A stretch of DNA of 55,299 nt from Gluconobacter cerinus (GTDB lineage: Bacteria > Pseudomonadota > Alphaproteobacteria > Acetobacterales > Acetobacteraceae): assembly GCF_002723935.1 (NCBI RefSeq), contig NZ_BEWM01000008.1:1-55299 (forward strand), given 5' to 3'. Within the stretch, counting starts at the first letter, position 1. Each line of letters starts with the position of its first letter. Shown in pieces: positions 34,678 through 41,605 of this stretch. Under the pieces are notes generated by a model. It saw nothing but the letters and a program-made list of their open reading frames with translations. It made no database searches and was not told the origin of the DNA. Made by a program: the position numbers and the translations under genes.

Positions 34678-36009
34678 TCAATGGTAGGTCCCATCGGACG
34701 AAAGATCCGACGCTAGCCCATAGAGGGTCCGGTCCAGAGCAAGCGTTCCGTCGAGGTGGCGCTCGATCATGGCGCGTAGCAGACCACCAGCCGATCTGAC
34801 TTTGCCCTTTCGTGCCTTTGCCGAGATCACGCAGACCGCCACGGCCGCTTCATAACGGCCCATGACGCTGCACGCCTGACGCCAAGCATGAGACGAAATT
34901 CCCAGAGAGCCTGTCAGCATCTCGACGGCCTCGATCAGCTCGGCCTCATGTGGGCGACTGGTTGTGCAGAGATCTCGCAAATCAGGAACAAGCTGGAGAA
35001 GGAAATTCGGTCCGGCCTTGAAGCCCCGAAGCGGTGAAGCCTTGGAACGGGAGGCACTGTCAGACCCAACTACCACCTCTTTTATGCCAACGCCGGCGCA
35101 GCCGGCTCCGCTTACAGTAACTTTAGTTATAGTATTTGGGTTTGTATCAGTATTATGGGGTCCATCAGTGCGCCCCATGGGGTCCATTTCCACAGGGTCA
35201 GCCCCTGCAATCATGGCTTCCAGACGCTCGACCAAGCCCTCCATCTGCTCAACCAGCGGCGACAGGATGCCCAGATCGTGGTCAGTGCCACGCAGCGCCA
35301 GGAGCTGATGCCCGTTCTGCTGGATGCTCATGACCGTCGGCTTGTCAGCCGTCGTCTCCAGGGCCGTAGCACAAAGGGCCGTAATGCGGCGACCAAGCAC
35401 CATCGCCCGCTTGTGCAGCCGTTTTCCTTCGCGCTCCCGCTCTCTGAAGGCCTCGACGCGTTGGAGCATTTCGTCGTAGCGCCGAGACAGCGGGGACAGA
35501 TCGAACCCGTATCCCTCTAGGATCGCACCATTGCGGCCCTCGCGCCTTAGCCAGCGCTGCTGATTCGGGCTATCGCGCATGATGATCCAGCCCAATTCGC
35601 TGAGGCCGCGGAGCCAGCGTTTGACCGTGGATCTCTCGATCCCAAACCGCTCGCAGATGTCGCGATTGCGCACAGAGCAGATGGTAAGATTGTCGTCTTC
35701 CCAATCCACCGGCTTCGTGCGGCTGATCAGAAAGCCAAGCAGATCGGACTGGCGCGGCTGAAGGCCAAGCGCCCGGGGCTCTGTATGCAAAGCGCTTAGG
35801 ATCTGCGCCTTGGTGGCACCGCTGCGGGGCAGGGCTTCACACTGCATTTCGGCCAGGATCATGGCTGGAGTGATGCGTCTCACCCCAGCCTGATGGGGGT
35901 CATGCGAAAGAGAACAGGTCATGGAAAACTTCTCAGGATTTCGGGTTTCCGAAGCCCTGCTCTCCAACCCTTCAAACAAGCCCCTCCCGTTTGCAAGAAA
36001 CTCTTGCAT
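34678..36009 (-). CDS. repC: RepC-type plasmid replication initiator
   Basis: A 443-residue protein, or 414 if the second ATG at 35922 is used (GAGAAG lies six bases before it, a better site than at 36009). The N-terminal half holds winged-helix DNA-binding segments (RNRDICERFGIERSTVKRWLRGL) as in RepC of alphaproteobacterial replicons, preceded by RRITPAMILAEMQ and RSDLLGFLISRTKPVDW. A variable Ser/Thr/Asn-rich linker near residues 285-320 is encoded by AT-rich DNA. The C-terminal part (LGISSHAWRQACSVMGRYEAAVAVCVISAKA) is the conserved RepC tail. RepC of repABC plasmids starts replication from an origin inside its own gene. No repA or repB is visible in this window. Three hairpins lie upstream of the start. 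Confidence 0.85.
   Translation of the reverse strand: MQEFLANGRGLFEGLESRASETRNPEKFSMTCSLSHDPHQAGVRRITPAMILAEMQCEALPRSGATKAQILSALHTEPRALGLQPRQSDLLGFLISRTKPVDWEDDNLTICSVRNRDICERFGIERSTVKRWLRGLSELGWIIMRDSPNQQRWLRREGRNGAILEGYGFDLSPLSRRYDEMLQRVEAFREREREGKRLHKRAMVLGRRITALCATALETTADKPTVMSIQQNGHQLLALRGTDHDLGILSPLVEQMEGLVERLEAMIAGADPVEMDPMGRTDGPHNTDTNPNTITKVTVSGAGCAGVGIKEVVVGSDSASRSKASPLRGFKAGPNFLLQLVPDLRDLCTTSRPHEAELIEAVEMLTGSLGISSHAWRQACSVMGRYEAAVAVCVISAKARKGKVRSAGGLLRAMIERHLDGTLALDRTLYGLASDLSSDGTYH
35106..35160. other. Candidate origin of replication inside repC
   Basis: About 55 bases of AT-rich sequence (including CTTTAGTTATAGTATTTGGG) in an otherwise GC-rich gene. In repABC plasmids the origin is an AT-rich stretch in the middle of repC, the same relative position. 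No iterons were seen. Confidence 0.5.
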
Positions 36010-36025
36010 TCGAAGCTGAAATGTA

Positions 36026-36120
36026 GGATTGAAAAATCAGCGGTGAATTTTCAATCCAGTTCAATCGGTTTGGCGACCGATGGGACTACGTTCTTAGGGC
36101 CTCGTGAAAGCGGGGCCTTA
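36026..36120 (-). promoter_or_regulatory. Three tandem hairpins upstream of repC
   Basis: GGATTGAAAA (36026-36035) pairs with TTTTCAATCC (36048-36057), with TCA/TGA continuing the stem after one mismatch. ATCGGT (36064-36069) pairs with ACCGAT (36076-36081). TAGGGCCTCG (36095-36104) pairs with CGGGGCCTTA (36111-36120) with two G-U pairs. Such a row of structures before a replication gene is typical of leader control, for example by an antisense RNA. The antisense promoter has not been identified. Confidence 0.55.
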
Positions 36121-36260
36121 AACGTATCTGGGCTCTGGCTAACTCACTCAAACAATTCCTTCTTCAGGCCCAAATAGGCGATTTGCCTTTATGCGTTCAC
36201 TCCCAGTGGAAAGGAAGGCTCTTTCAAGAGGCTCTTTATGGCGCTGATAAAGCCACAGGC

Positions 36261-36272
36261 ATCTGCGACTTA
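36261..36272 (-). promoter_or_regulatory. Recurring plasmid motif, repC-upstream site
   Basis: Minus-strand reading TAAGTCGCAGAT, about 250 bases before the repC start and pointing toward it. The rest of 36121-36494 shows no supported gene; it also contains the direct repeat GGCTCTTT near 36218-36235. Confidence 0.55.
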
Positions 36273-36494
36273 TCATGCTCACAGGGCGGTGTGCGAAAAT
36301 AGAAGATTCAAAAAAGAACAAAAGCAGCACTCCGTAATTTTTTTTAATAATTCGTTAAGGGAACCTTTTTTCTTTGCGCGACCTCGTGCTAGGACCGAAA
36401 GTGAAAAAGAGCAGATAAAGGCGATTTATAGCTTTTATCCAGAACTCTGGTACGGTCTGACCTCAGGTTCGTCTAGTAATTGCAAAGGTGTTGG

Positions 36495-36842
36495 ATGGGT
36501 TCGGTTGTACGGCAAGAGAATAAGCAGTCAGATTCTCTACTAAATAGCTTCGATGCATTATCTTTTTGTGAACAAACACAATCTTGTGTTGATAGCGTTA
36601 TTCACGTTCTTGCTATAATTTCTGAGATGACCTTTACCTCTTCTGCCTTGATAAACGACTATGTTAGTCAAGTTGAAGAGTGCGAAATCCACGTAGGCAG
36701 GCTCAGAAGTCTAGATTGCTCCGATGCCGTATTTCTCGAACTCAAGAACGAATGTCTGAAGAGATTCAGTGCATTTGAAGCTGACAGAGCCGGAGAGTTC
36801 AGCGTCGCGCACAAAGAATCAGTATTCGATTTCAAAGCTTAA
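36495..36842 (+). CDS. Hypothetical small protein
   Basis: A 115-residue protein read from ATG at 36495, with AAAGG seven bases upstream; a TTG start 15 bases earlier is possible. It is acidic and helical (NDYVSQVEECEIHVGRLRSL, LELKNECLKRFSAFEADR) with four cysteines, one in FCEQTQSC. No family is recognised. Codon use is AT-richer than in the adjoining conjugation genes, which suggests a different origin. The stop is 16 bases before the next recurring motif. Confidence 0.5.
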   Translation: MGSVVRQENKQSDSLLNSFDALSFCEQTQSCVDSVIHVLAIISEMTFTSSALINDYVSQVEECEIHVGRLRSLDCSDAVFLELKNECLKRFSAFEADRAGEFSVAHKESVFDFKA

Positions 36843-36857
36843 GACCGCTTTCTCGTC

Positions 36858-36907
36858 TTAGTCGCAGATGAGCGTGCCAGTCTTCGTGTTATCGAAACGG
36901 AGACTGG
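36858..36907 (+). promoter_or_regulatory. Recurring motif plus hairpin hiding the ribosome binding site of the lipoprotein gene
   Basis: TTAGTCGCAGAT at 36858-36869 is followed by an 11-bp stem: CCAGTCTTCGT (36877-36887) with ACGGAGACTGG (36897-36907), one G-U pair, loop of 9. The only Shine-Dalgarno sequence (GGAG, 36899-36902) is in the 3' arm, three bases before the ATG at 36911 comes free. Translation should need the hairpin to open. Confidence 0.7.
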
Positions 36908-36910
36908 TCA

Positions 36911-37210
36911 ATGAAACTAAACTTCCTTGCTGCAATCACCCTGCTCGCTTTAGCGGCTTGCTCTGGCAACGTCTCGGCCGATCATGGTCACGGCCCGAAG
37001 CCGCCGCCATTCAAACACGCTCGCTATGAGCCAGGCGCGGCCTATGGATCAGCCCGAGCGGTCTGGGCGCCTCCCGTCTATGATCGGCAAGGTCATATCG
37101 TAAAGGTGGAAGATCCCCGCAATTCTGGAGGCCGTGAAGACTACGAGCACGCGGCCTGGGCCGTTGGTGACCCCAACAACAACTCCACGCCCTCACCCGG
37201 AACCTTCTAA
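36911..37210 (+). CDS. Small lipoprotein
   Basis: A 99-residue protein with a lipoprotein signal peptide (KLNFLAAITLLALAAC, lipobox LAAC, Cys 17). The mature part is rich in Pro, His and Gly (HGHGPKPPPFKHARYEPG) and looks extended. It lies on the plus strand between repC and the dotA-side operon. In type IVB systems small lipoproteins (DotD, DotC, or the entry-exclusion class) are expected, but this one is shorter than DotD and I cannot assign it. A hairpin terminator follows. Confidence 0.7.
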   Translation: MKLNFLAAITLLALAACSGNVSADHGHGPKPPPFKHARYEPGAAYGSARAVWAPPVYDRQGHIVKVEDPRNSGGREDYEHAAWAVGDPNNNSTPSPGTF

Positions 37211-37215
37211 AAGAA

Positions 37216-37237
37216 AAGCGGCCCTCTGGGGCCGCTT
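37216..37237 (+). terminator. Terminator-like hairpin
   Basis: AAGCGGCCC (37216-37224) pairs with GGGCCGCTT (37229-37237), with a short loop, six bases after the lipoprotein stop. It could serve both convergent genes. No long T run. Confidence 0.7.
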
Positions 37238-37243
37238 CCTGCT

Positions 37244-37771
37244 TCAGGACCGTTTAGGGAAGAGGGTATCGGCCTCTCTGATATAGGCCAGCATCCCGGC
37301 CTTCCTCCGCTGACGAAACTGCCAGTTCATCCACCCGTTCTGCAGAATATAGAGCCCCAGAGCGAACCAGAACGGCATCATCTCGATTGCGGTCACAAGC
37401 GTCTGGCTCCGCCACGACCCGCTGAGGCCGACAATGATCCACGCTGCGAGAAGGCAAGCCCCTATGAGGGCTGCGGCCCAGGCGCGCTGATACGTCCTGG
37501 CCTGCTGGTTCTGGAGATAGATCTCTACCGCGGCCGGACTGACGTCATACACTTCAGCCGTCGCAACAATGTCGATGCGACCCGATTCATCAACCTGAAA
37601 CCCGTCCTCCGCTTCAGGCTTTCTCCGGACGATGCCCCACAGTGTCCGAAGCAGACTGTAGCCGTCACGAATACTCGTGGCCCCGACTGCGACAGATGGA
37701 GAGCCTACAACCAACCGGGCTGCCCGGCCTGTTTTGGCCAGGACTCCCTTCTTTTCGTTCGCCCCGCTCAC
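37244..37771 (-). CDS. IcmV/TraX-like inner-membrane protein (tentative)
   Basis: A 175-residue protein with two adjacent hydrophobic segments near residues 98-115 and 128-148 (AALIGACLLAAWIIVGL and PFWFALGLYILQN) and basic ends. In Legionella icmV lies beside dotA, and in IncI1 plasmids traX lies beside traY; both encode small proteins with two membrane segments. This gene is two genes downstream of the DotA homologue on the same strand and shares ATGA coupling with the Dsb-like gene. Size, topology and place fit, sequence similarity cannot be judged by eye. Final gene of the minus-strand transfer operon. Confidence 0.5.
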   Translation of the reverse strand: MSGANEKKGVLAKTGRAARLVVGSPSVAVGATSIRDGYSLLRTLWGIVRRKPEAEDGFQVDESGRIDIVATAEVYDVSPAAVEIYLQNQQARTYQRAWAAALIGACLLAAWIIVGLSGSWRSQTLVTAIEMMPFWFALGLYILQNGWMNWQFRQRRKAGMLAYIREADTLFPKRS

Positions 37772-38781
37772 TGGCTGACATCCATCAGGAACTTGTTCAG
37801 GTCTGGAGGCACGCCGTCGAGACGCCCCAGAGACCCATCATGATGCTTCCAGAAAAAGGTCGGTGTGCCCGTCAGCGATACCGCTTTAGCGGCTGCCATA
37901 TTGGCATCAAGTCGAGACTGGGCTTCAGGAGACGGCTGATCCAGCACATTCGAGAGGCCGCCAGACGTCCAGGCCTGAACCATACTCGCATCCGCAGGCA
38001 GCGAGGTCATGGCCTTGGCGTAACGCGTACTTGCGCCGCCATCCTCATAGTCCAGGAGCGAAAGCGGCACGACCCTCAAACGTAGCTTCCCACTGTCAAC
38101 GGCGGGCTGAAGGAGCTGCATGGCCCGGCTCGAGAACGTGCAGCGTGGATCAATGAACATGATCACTTCCGGCGCACCCTTCTGGCCGATCACACCGGCA
38201 TAGATCTGCTCGGACAACGAACCGGCGGGGGCCTTTCCGCCTCCCGGGACGTCGATCCGAACCGTGGGAACGGCCCCTGGAATGTAGCGGATCTGCTGTC
38301 TTGTGATGTTTTTGCCTGCGGTGTCCCACATCGTGCCGGCAATCGCGGCCTGACCGTCTGGCGTCGCATAAACTACCTGGAAGCGATCGCCGTTGCGCAC
38401 AAACATGCCCCTGGTGCCGTGCCAGACCTCCAGATCTGTCGCCCGCTTGCCCATCAGTTCATGAAGACGGTCATAGGGAACGGGAATGAGCGTCCCGCCA
38501 ATAATGAAGCTGTGATTTTCAGGCGTGAAGAATACCAGAAGCTGGTTATCGCCATGAGCAACACCTGTCTGTAGGCCGTGCTGAGGCTCTGCCCACAGGA
38601 TCTCACTGCCTGCCTGCACCAGCCGCTGGATCGCGTCAGTCGGCTGAGGCCCGAGCGGAGCGGTTTTTTGAGGTGCTGATGTTTGGGCAGGCGAAGAAGG
38701 AACAGCGCATTGGGTCTGCGCCATTGCTGGTGCTGCCAGGAACAGAGATCCGACGAGATAAAGAGAGGTACGAGAACGCAT
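37768..38781 (-). CDS. DsbC/DsbG-like periplasmic protein with an atypical CTFS active site
   Basis: A 337-residue protein with a signal peptide (SLYLVGSLFLAAPAMAQ). The C-terminal thioredoxin-fold domain has FIDPRCTFSSR near residue 210, in the place where DsbC or DsbG carry CxxC, and the cis-proline loop TGTPTFFW near 315. The second active-site cysteine is replaced by Ser, so it could form mixed disulfides but not a normal CxxC disulfide. The only other mature cysteine is close to the signal cleavage site. IncI conjugation regions carry a Dsb-like protein (TrbB), which fits. It has its own leader (motif plus hairpin) and is translationally coupled to the next gene by ATGA. Confidence 0.75.
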   Translation of the reverse strand: MRSRTSLYLVGSLFLAAPAMAQTQCAVPSSPAQTSAPQKTAPLGPQPTDAIQRLVQAGSEILWAEPQHGLQTGVAHGDNQLLVFFTPENHSFIIGGTLIPVPYDRLHELMGKRATDLEVWHGTRGMFVRNGDRFQVVYATPDGQAAIAGTMWDTAGKNITRQQIRYIPGAVPTVRIDVPGGGKAPAGSLSEQIYAGVIGQKGAPEVIMFIDPRCTFSSRAMQLLQPAVDSGKLRLRVVPLSLLDYEDGGASTRYAKAMTSLPADASMVQAWTSGGLSNVLDQPSPEAQSRLDANMAAAKAVSLTGTPTFFWKHHDGSLGRLDGVPPDLNKFLMDVSQ

Positions 38782-38784
38782 AAT

Positions 38785-38833
38785 GGGTCTCCTGAAGAAT
38801 TAAGGAGACCCTATCGGGGTGAGATGCGACTAA
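38785..38833 (-). promoter_or_regulatory. Recurring motif plus hairpin hiding the ribosome binding site of the Dsb-like gene
   Basis: On the minus strand TTAGTCGCATCT (38833-38822) starts within the stop codon of the preceding gene. A perfect 9-bp stem follows: GGGTCTCCT with AGGAGACCC (38803-38811 and 38785-38793). The Shine-Dalgarno AGGAGA forms the 3' arm, four bases before the ATG. Confidence 0.75.
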
Positions 38834-39258
38834 GAGCTGCTTTTTGGAGCGTCTGGCAGAGGACCGTAAAGGGAGCGATATTGTTTGAGCGAAGCCTCGG
38901 CTTTATCTGCCCAAGCCTTCAACTCGTCGTAGTTAGCCTCCGACTTATCGCCAAAATCTTTCCACTGGTTTGTTAAAGACTGCTGACGCTCCAAATCAGA
39001 GCGCGCCTGGACCAGATCTGCCTCAAGAGCCGCAATCTGGTCCTTGCGGTCTTTCATGATTCCTTCTTGCCACTTGATATGGTCGAGGAACTCTTGCCCT
39101 TTTGCTACAAGGTTCTGAATACGAACCTCATAGCCGTTTTGCGCCATCCGGTGCTGCGTTTTGGCGACGAACAGGTTTCGCGACTGCTCTGACTCGGCTG
39201 CCATTTGCCCGAGCATGTATCCTGCCCAGCCACTCATTCCAGAGCTGTCACTTCCCAC
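38830..39258 (-). CDS. Coiled-coil protein in the transfer operon, unknown
   Basis: A 142-residue soluble protein. Residues about 60-125 are a long heptad-pattern helix (KDRKDQIAALEADLVQARSD). There is no signal peptide. It directly follows the DotA homologue (13-base gap) and its stop codon overlaps the recurring motif. Function unknown; a structural or chaperone role for the transfer apparatus is conceivable. Confidence 0.55.
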   Translation of the reverse strand: MGSDSSGMSGWAGYMLGQMAAESEQSRNLFVAKTQHRMAQNGYEVRIQNLVAKGQEFLDHIKWQEGIMKDRKDQIAALEADLVQARSDLERQQSLTNQWKDFGDKSEANYDELKAWADKAEASLKQYRSLYGPLPDAPKSSS

Positions 39259-39271
39259 CGTCAGCCTCCGT

Positions 39272-41602
39272 TCAGGTGATTTTGTTCATCGTTGTAGCTA
39301 CCATCTGCTTTTCTTTTGCAGAAGTCGAGTTGGCAAGTTGCGAATTTCCTTTTGCAGGCAGTCCGTTAGTTAATGAGCTTTGGATGCCCTTCAGCGTCCC
39401 AGCCATACCGACGACGGCCGCGTCCCTAGAAAACTGATCCAGATCGACGCGGTTCCCTTCATGGAAGCCAATCATGGCAGGAACACGCTCAGGGAGGATC
39501 GCAATCAGCCTGAAGCACATGAGGGCAAGCGTGATGTGGACTGTGACATACATGCCGAGCATGACGACAACGCCGATGAGATTGGTCACGATCCAGCCAT
39601 GCGACAGCACGAACCCTGCTGCCACACCAAATGTCTGGTGGATCAGCCAGGACATGGCATCAAACACGAAATAGCCGAGGAAAAGCCCGAACAGCATCAG
39701 GGTCGGTCGAAAAAGGACGTTGAAGATCAGCGCATATCCTGCTTTCGCGTGCCCATGCAGACCTTCCCCGGACATTGTCATGTGGGCCAGCATCCAGAGC
39801 GGAACAGCGATCACGCCTTCGCACACCAGAATGAGCCAGCCAGCAACGCCCGCCATCCACATCACCCAGGGGATCATCGGCAGCACGAACGCGAGTGTAA
39901 GGCCCGGAAGCAGAAGCGCCATTGCGCCTGTGAGGATTGGCGTGCTGAGGAACTGCACGACGACGTGCCCCACACCGATCTCGGCAGCCCCCGCAAAGTT
40001 GCCCGTCAGGGCTGCTCCTGCCGCCGTCACCGCAGATCCAGCGTTCGAACTGAGAAGTGCGGCGGACGCCATGACCAGAAGGGCTGTGGTAATCATCCAG
40101 TTCCCTAGCCCCATGAGGTTCCCGAACGGATCCGTCCAGTAGCCTTCAGCGCCAGAGGGCTCGATAAACGCCATGACCGTCTGAAGCGTGTAGTCACTCA
40201 GGTGCAAAGACCGCGCGACCTGCGACAGCACCCCCGCGCCATCACCGCTCGGAGTAACGCCGGCATAGAGATCACTGCTGCCGCCTGGAGCATTCATGCC
40301 GTCCTGCGTGGCCACCATATTGGAGATATTGGCCAGAAGTGCGCCAGTGGATTGCATCATGGGCGCGATGTCGCCATGGACGTCCTCACCCAATCCCACG
40401 TAGGTCGGGGCACTGACAGTCGGGGTGGATGCCATCAGGGACATGGTTTCCCCATTGAGACGGGCAAACTCCAGGTAGTACGCCCCCGCACCGGTCCAGC
40501 CGAGGCTATCCAGACGGCCCTTGGTGTTGGCCGCGTCTCCGTTGGTCCCGCTGTTCCACGCCTGGAAGCTGGTACTGCGCTGTGCGACGGCCGCCTGAAC
40601 CTGCTGGCGGATATTGGCAGCCTTGGCCGTCAGCTTGCTGGTGTAGTCATTGGTTGCCTGCGTCATAAGGGTTACAAGCGGGGCAAGACTGGAGGACTTT
40701 TTGGTTTGCCAGAACTGGTTTGCAACCTGCTGGACCTGCGGTCGGATTTCGCCCACCAGAACGCTATCCAGAATCTGCTGCTGCATAGAGGCCGTATCGA
40801 CCGTGATCCCCAGGATCTTCGTCGCGGCGCGCGGAGCCTGGATGGTGACAGAACCGCAGACCGGCTGCCCGTCTCCCGTGGTCATCTGATACGGATAGGT
40901 AATCATACCCAGATCGGAGCCGGATACGGCCTTCACGGTTCTCCCGGTCGGGGCTGGCACGAGGCTCGAATTGGACGAGGCCAGGTTGACCAGATCCCGG
41001 CACATTTCATTGGCGATCAGGCCAGCCACAATGGTTTTCGTACCCGGTACCATGGGCTGTGCGATGGTTTTTCCGTCCGGACCAATCGCCTGCACGGCGG
41101 AGGAATAGACCGTCTTCGCCATGCCGACCCCCCAGAGCGAACCCTGAACGAACGCGGCCTGCCCCGCACTGAAGCCGCCTGCAACCGGAAGCATCATGAT
41201 CGCCCCAAAGGCCATACGCACGATACTCATGGAGGTCTGATTGGATCCAAGCACCTTCGACGTCTCGGCCGAGCGGTGCATGTTCATCATCATGACGTAA
41301 GAGACAAAGGCCATGGCTAGCGCCATGACGAAGCCTGACAGATCGCCGAGCATGGTCCCGATGACCGTGGCCTCTGTGCCGGTGGACGTCGAGGACGATC
41401 CGAAGACCGGAAAGACAGACTTGATCATGGTCGCGGCCCAGTCATCACCGGGATCAAGCATGTTCCACGTCACGCCATAGGTGGAGTTTCCCGACGTCGA
41501 ATTGCCTGTGACCGACTGTGCGTGAGCCATCCCTGTTGCAAAAAGGAGGGGCAGGGCGCAGAGCGCCCCGCCTGTTCTGCTGAACCGTCTGAAGGAAATC
41601 AT
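39272..41602 (-). CDS. dotA: DotA/TraY-family inner-membrane protein
   Basis: A 776-residue protein. A signal peptide (residues 1-29, ending GMAHA) and a hydrophobic segment (LSGFVMALAMAFVSYVMMM) precede a large periplasmic domain of about 330 residues. It ends in a cluster of five or more membrane segments (for example MAGVAGWLILVCEGVIAVPL and HGWIVTNLIGVVVMLGMYV). This is the layout of DotA in Legionella and TraY of IncI plasmids, essential for type IVB transfer. The motif GGFSAGQAAFVQGSLWGVGMA and the late WMAGVAGWL region are family-like. It is four bases after the gene upstream, so translation may be coupled. Confidence 0.85.
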   Translation of the reverse strand: MISFRRFSRTGGALCALPLLFATGMAHAQSVTGNSTSGNSTYGVTWNMLDPGDDWAATMIKSVFPVFGSSSTSTGTEATVIGTMLGDLSGFVMALAMAFVSYVMMMNMHRSAETSKVLGSNQTSMSIVRMAFGAIMMLPVAGGFSAGQAAFVQGSLWGVGMAKTVYSSAVQAIGPDGKTIAQPMVPGTKTIVAGLIANEMCRDLVNLASSNSSLVPAPTGRTVKAVSGSDLGMITYPYQMTTGDGQPVCGSVTIQAPRAATKILGITVDTASMQQQILDSVLVGEIRPQVQQVANQFWQTKKSSSLAPLVTLMTQATNDYTSKLTAKAANIRQQVQAAVAQRSTSFQAWNSGTNGDAANTKGRLDSLGWTGAGAYYLEFARLNGETMSLMASTPTVSAPTYVGLGEDVHGDIAPMMQSTGALLANISNMVATQDGMNAPGGSSDLYAGVTPSGDGAGVLSQVARSLHLSDYTLQTVMAFIEPSGAEGYWTDPFGNLMGLGNWMITTALLVMASAALLSSNAGSAVTAAGAALTGNFAGAAEIGVGHVVVQFLSTPILTGAMALLLPGLTLAFVLPMIPWVMWMAGVAGWLILVCEGVIAVPLWMLAHMTMSGEGLHGHAKAGYALIFNVLFRPTLMLFGLFLGYFVFDAMSWLIHQTFGVAAGFVLSHGWIVTNLIGVVVMLGMYVTVHITLALMCFRLIAILPERVPAMIGFHEGNRVDLDQFSRDAAVVGMAGTLKGIQSSLTNGLPAKGNSQLANSTSAKEKQMVATTMNKIT

Positions 41603-41605
41603 TAC

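Noticed and set aside
40202-41320. Open frame of 372 codons opposite the DotA gene
   Set aside because: Its translation is Arg/His/Gly-rich and featureless, while the other strand has a signal peptide and membrane segments of a known family.
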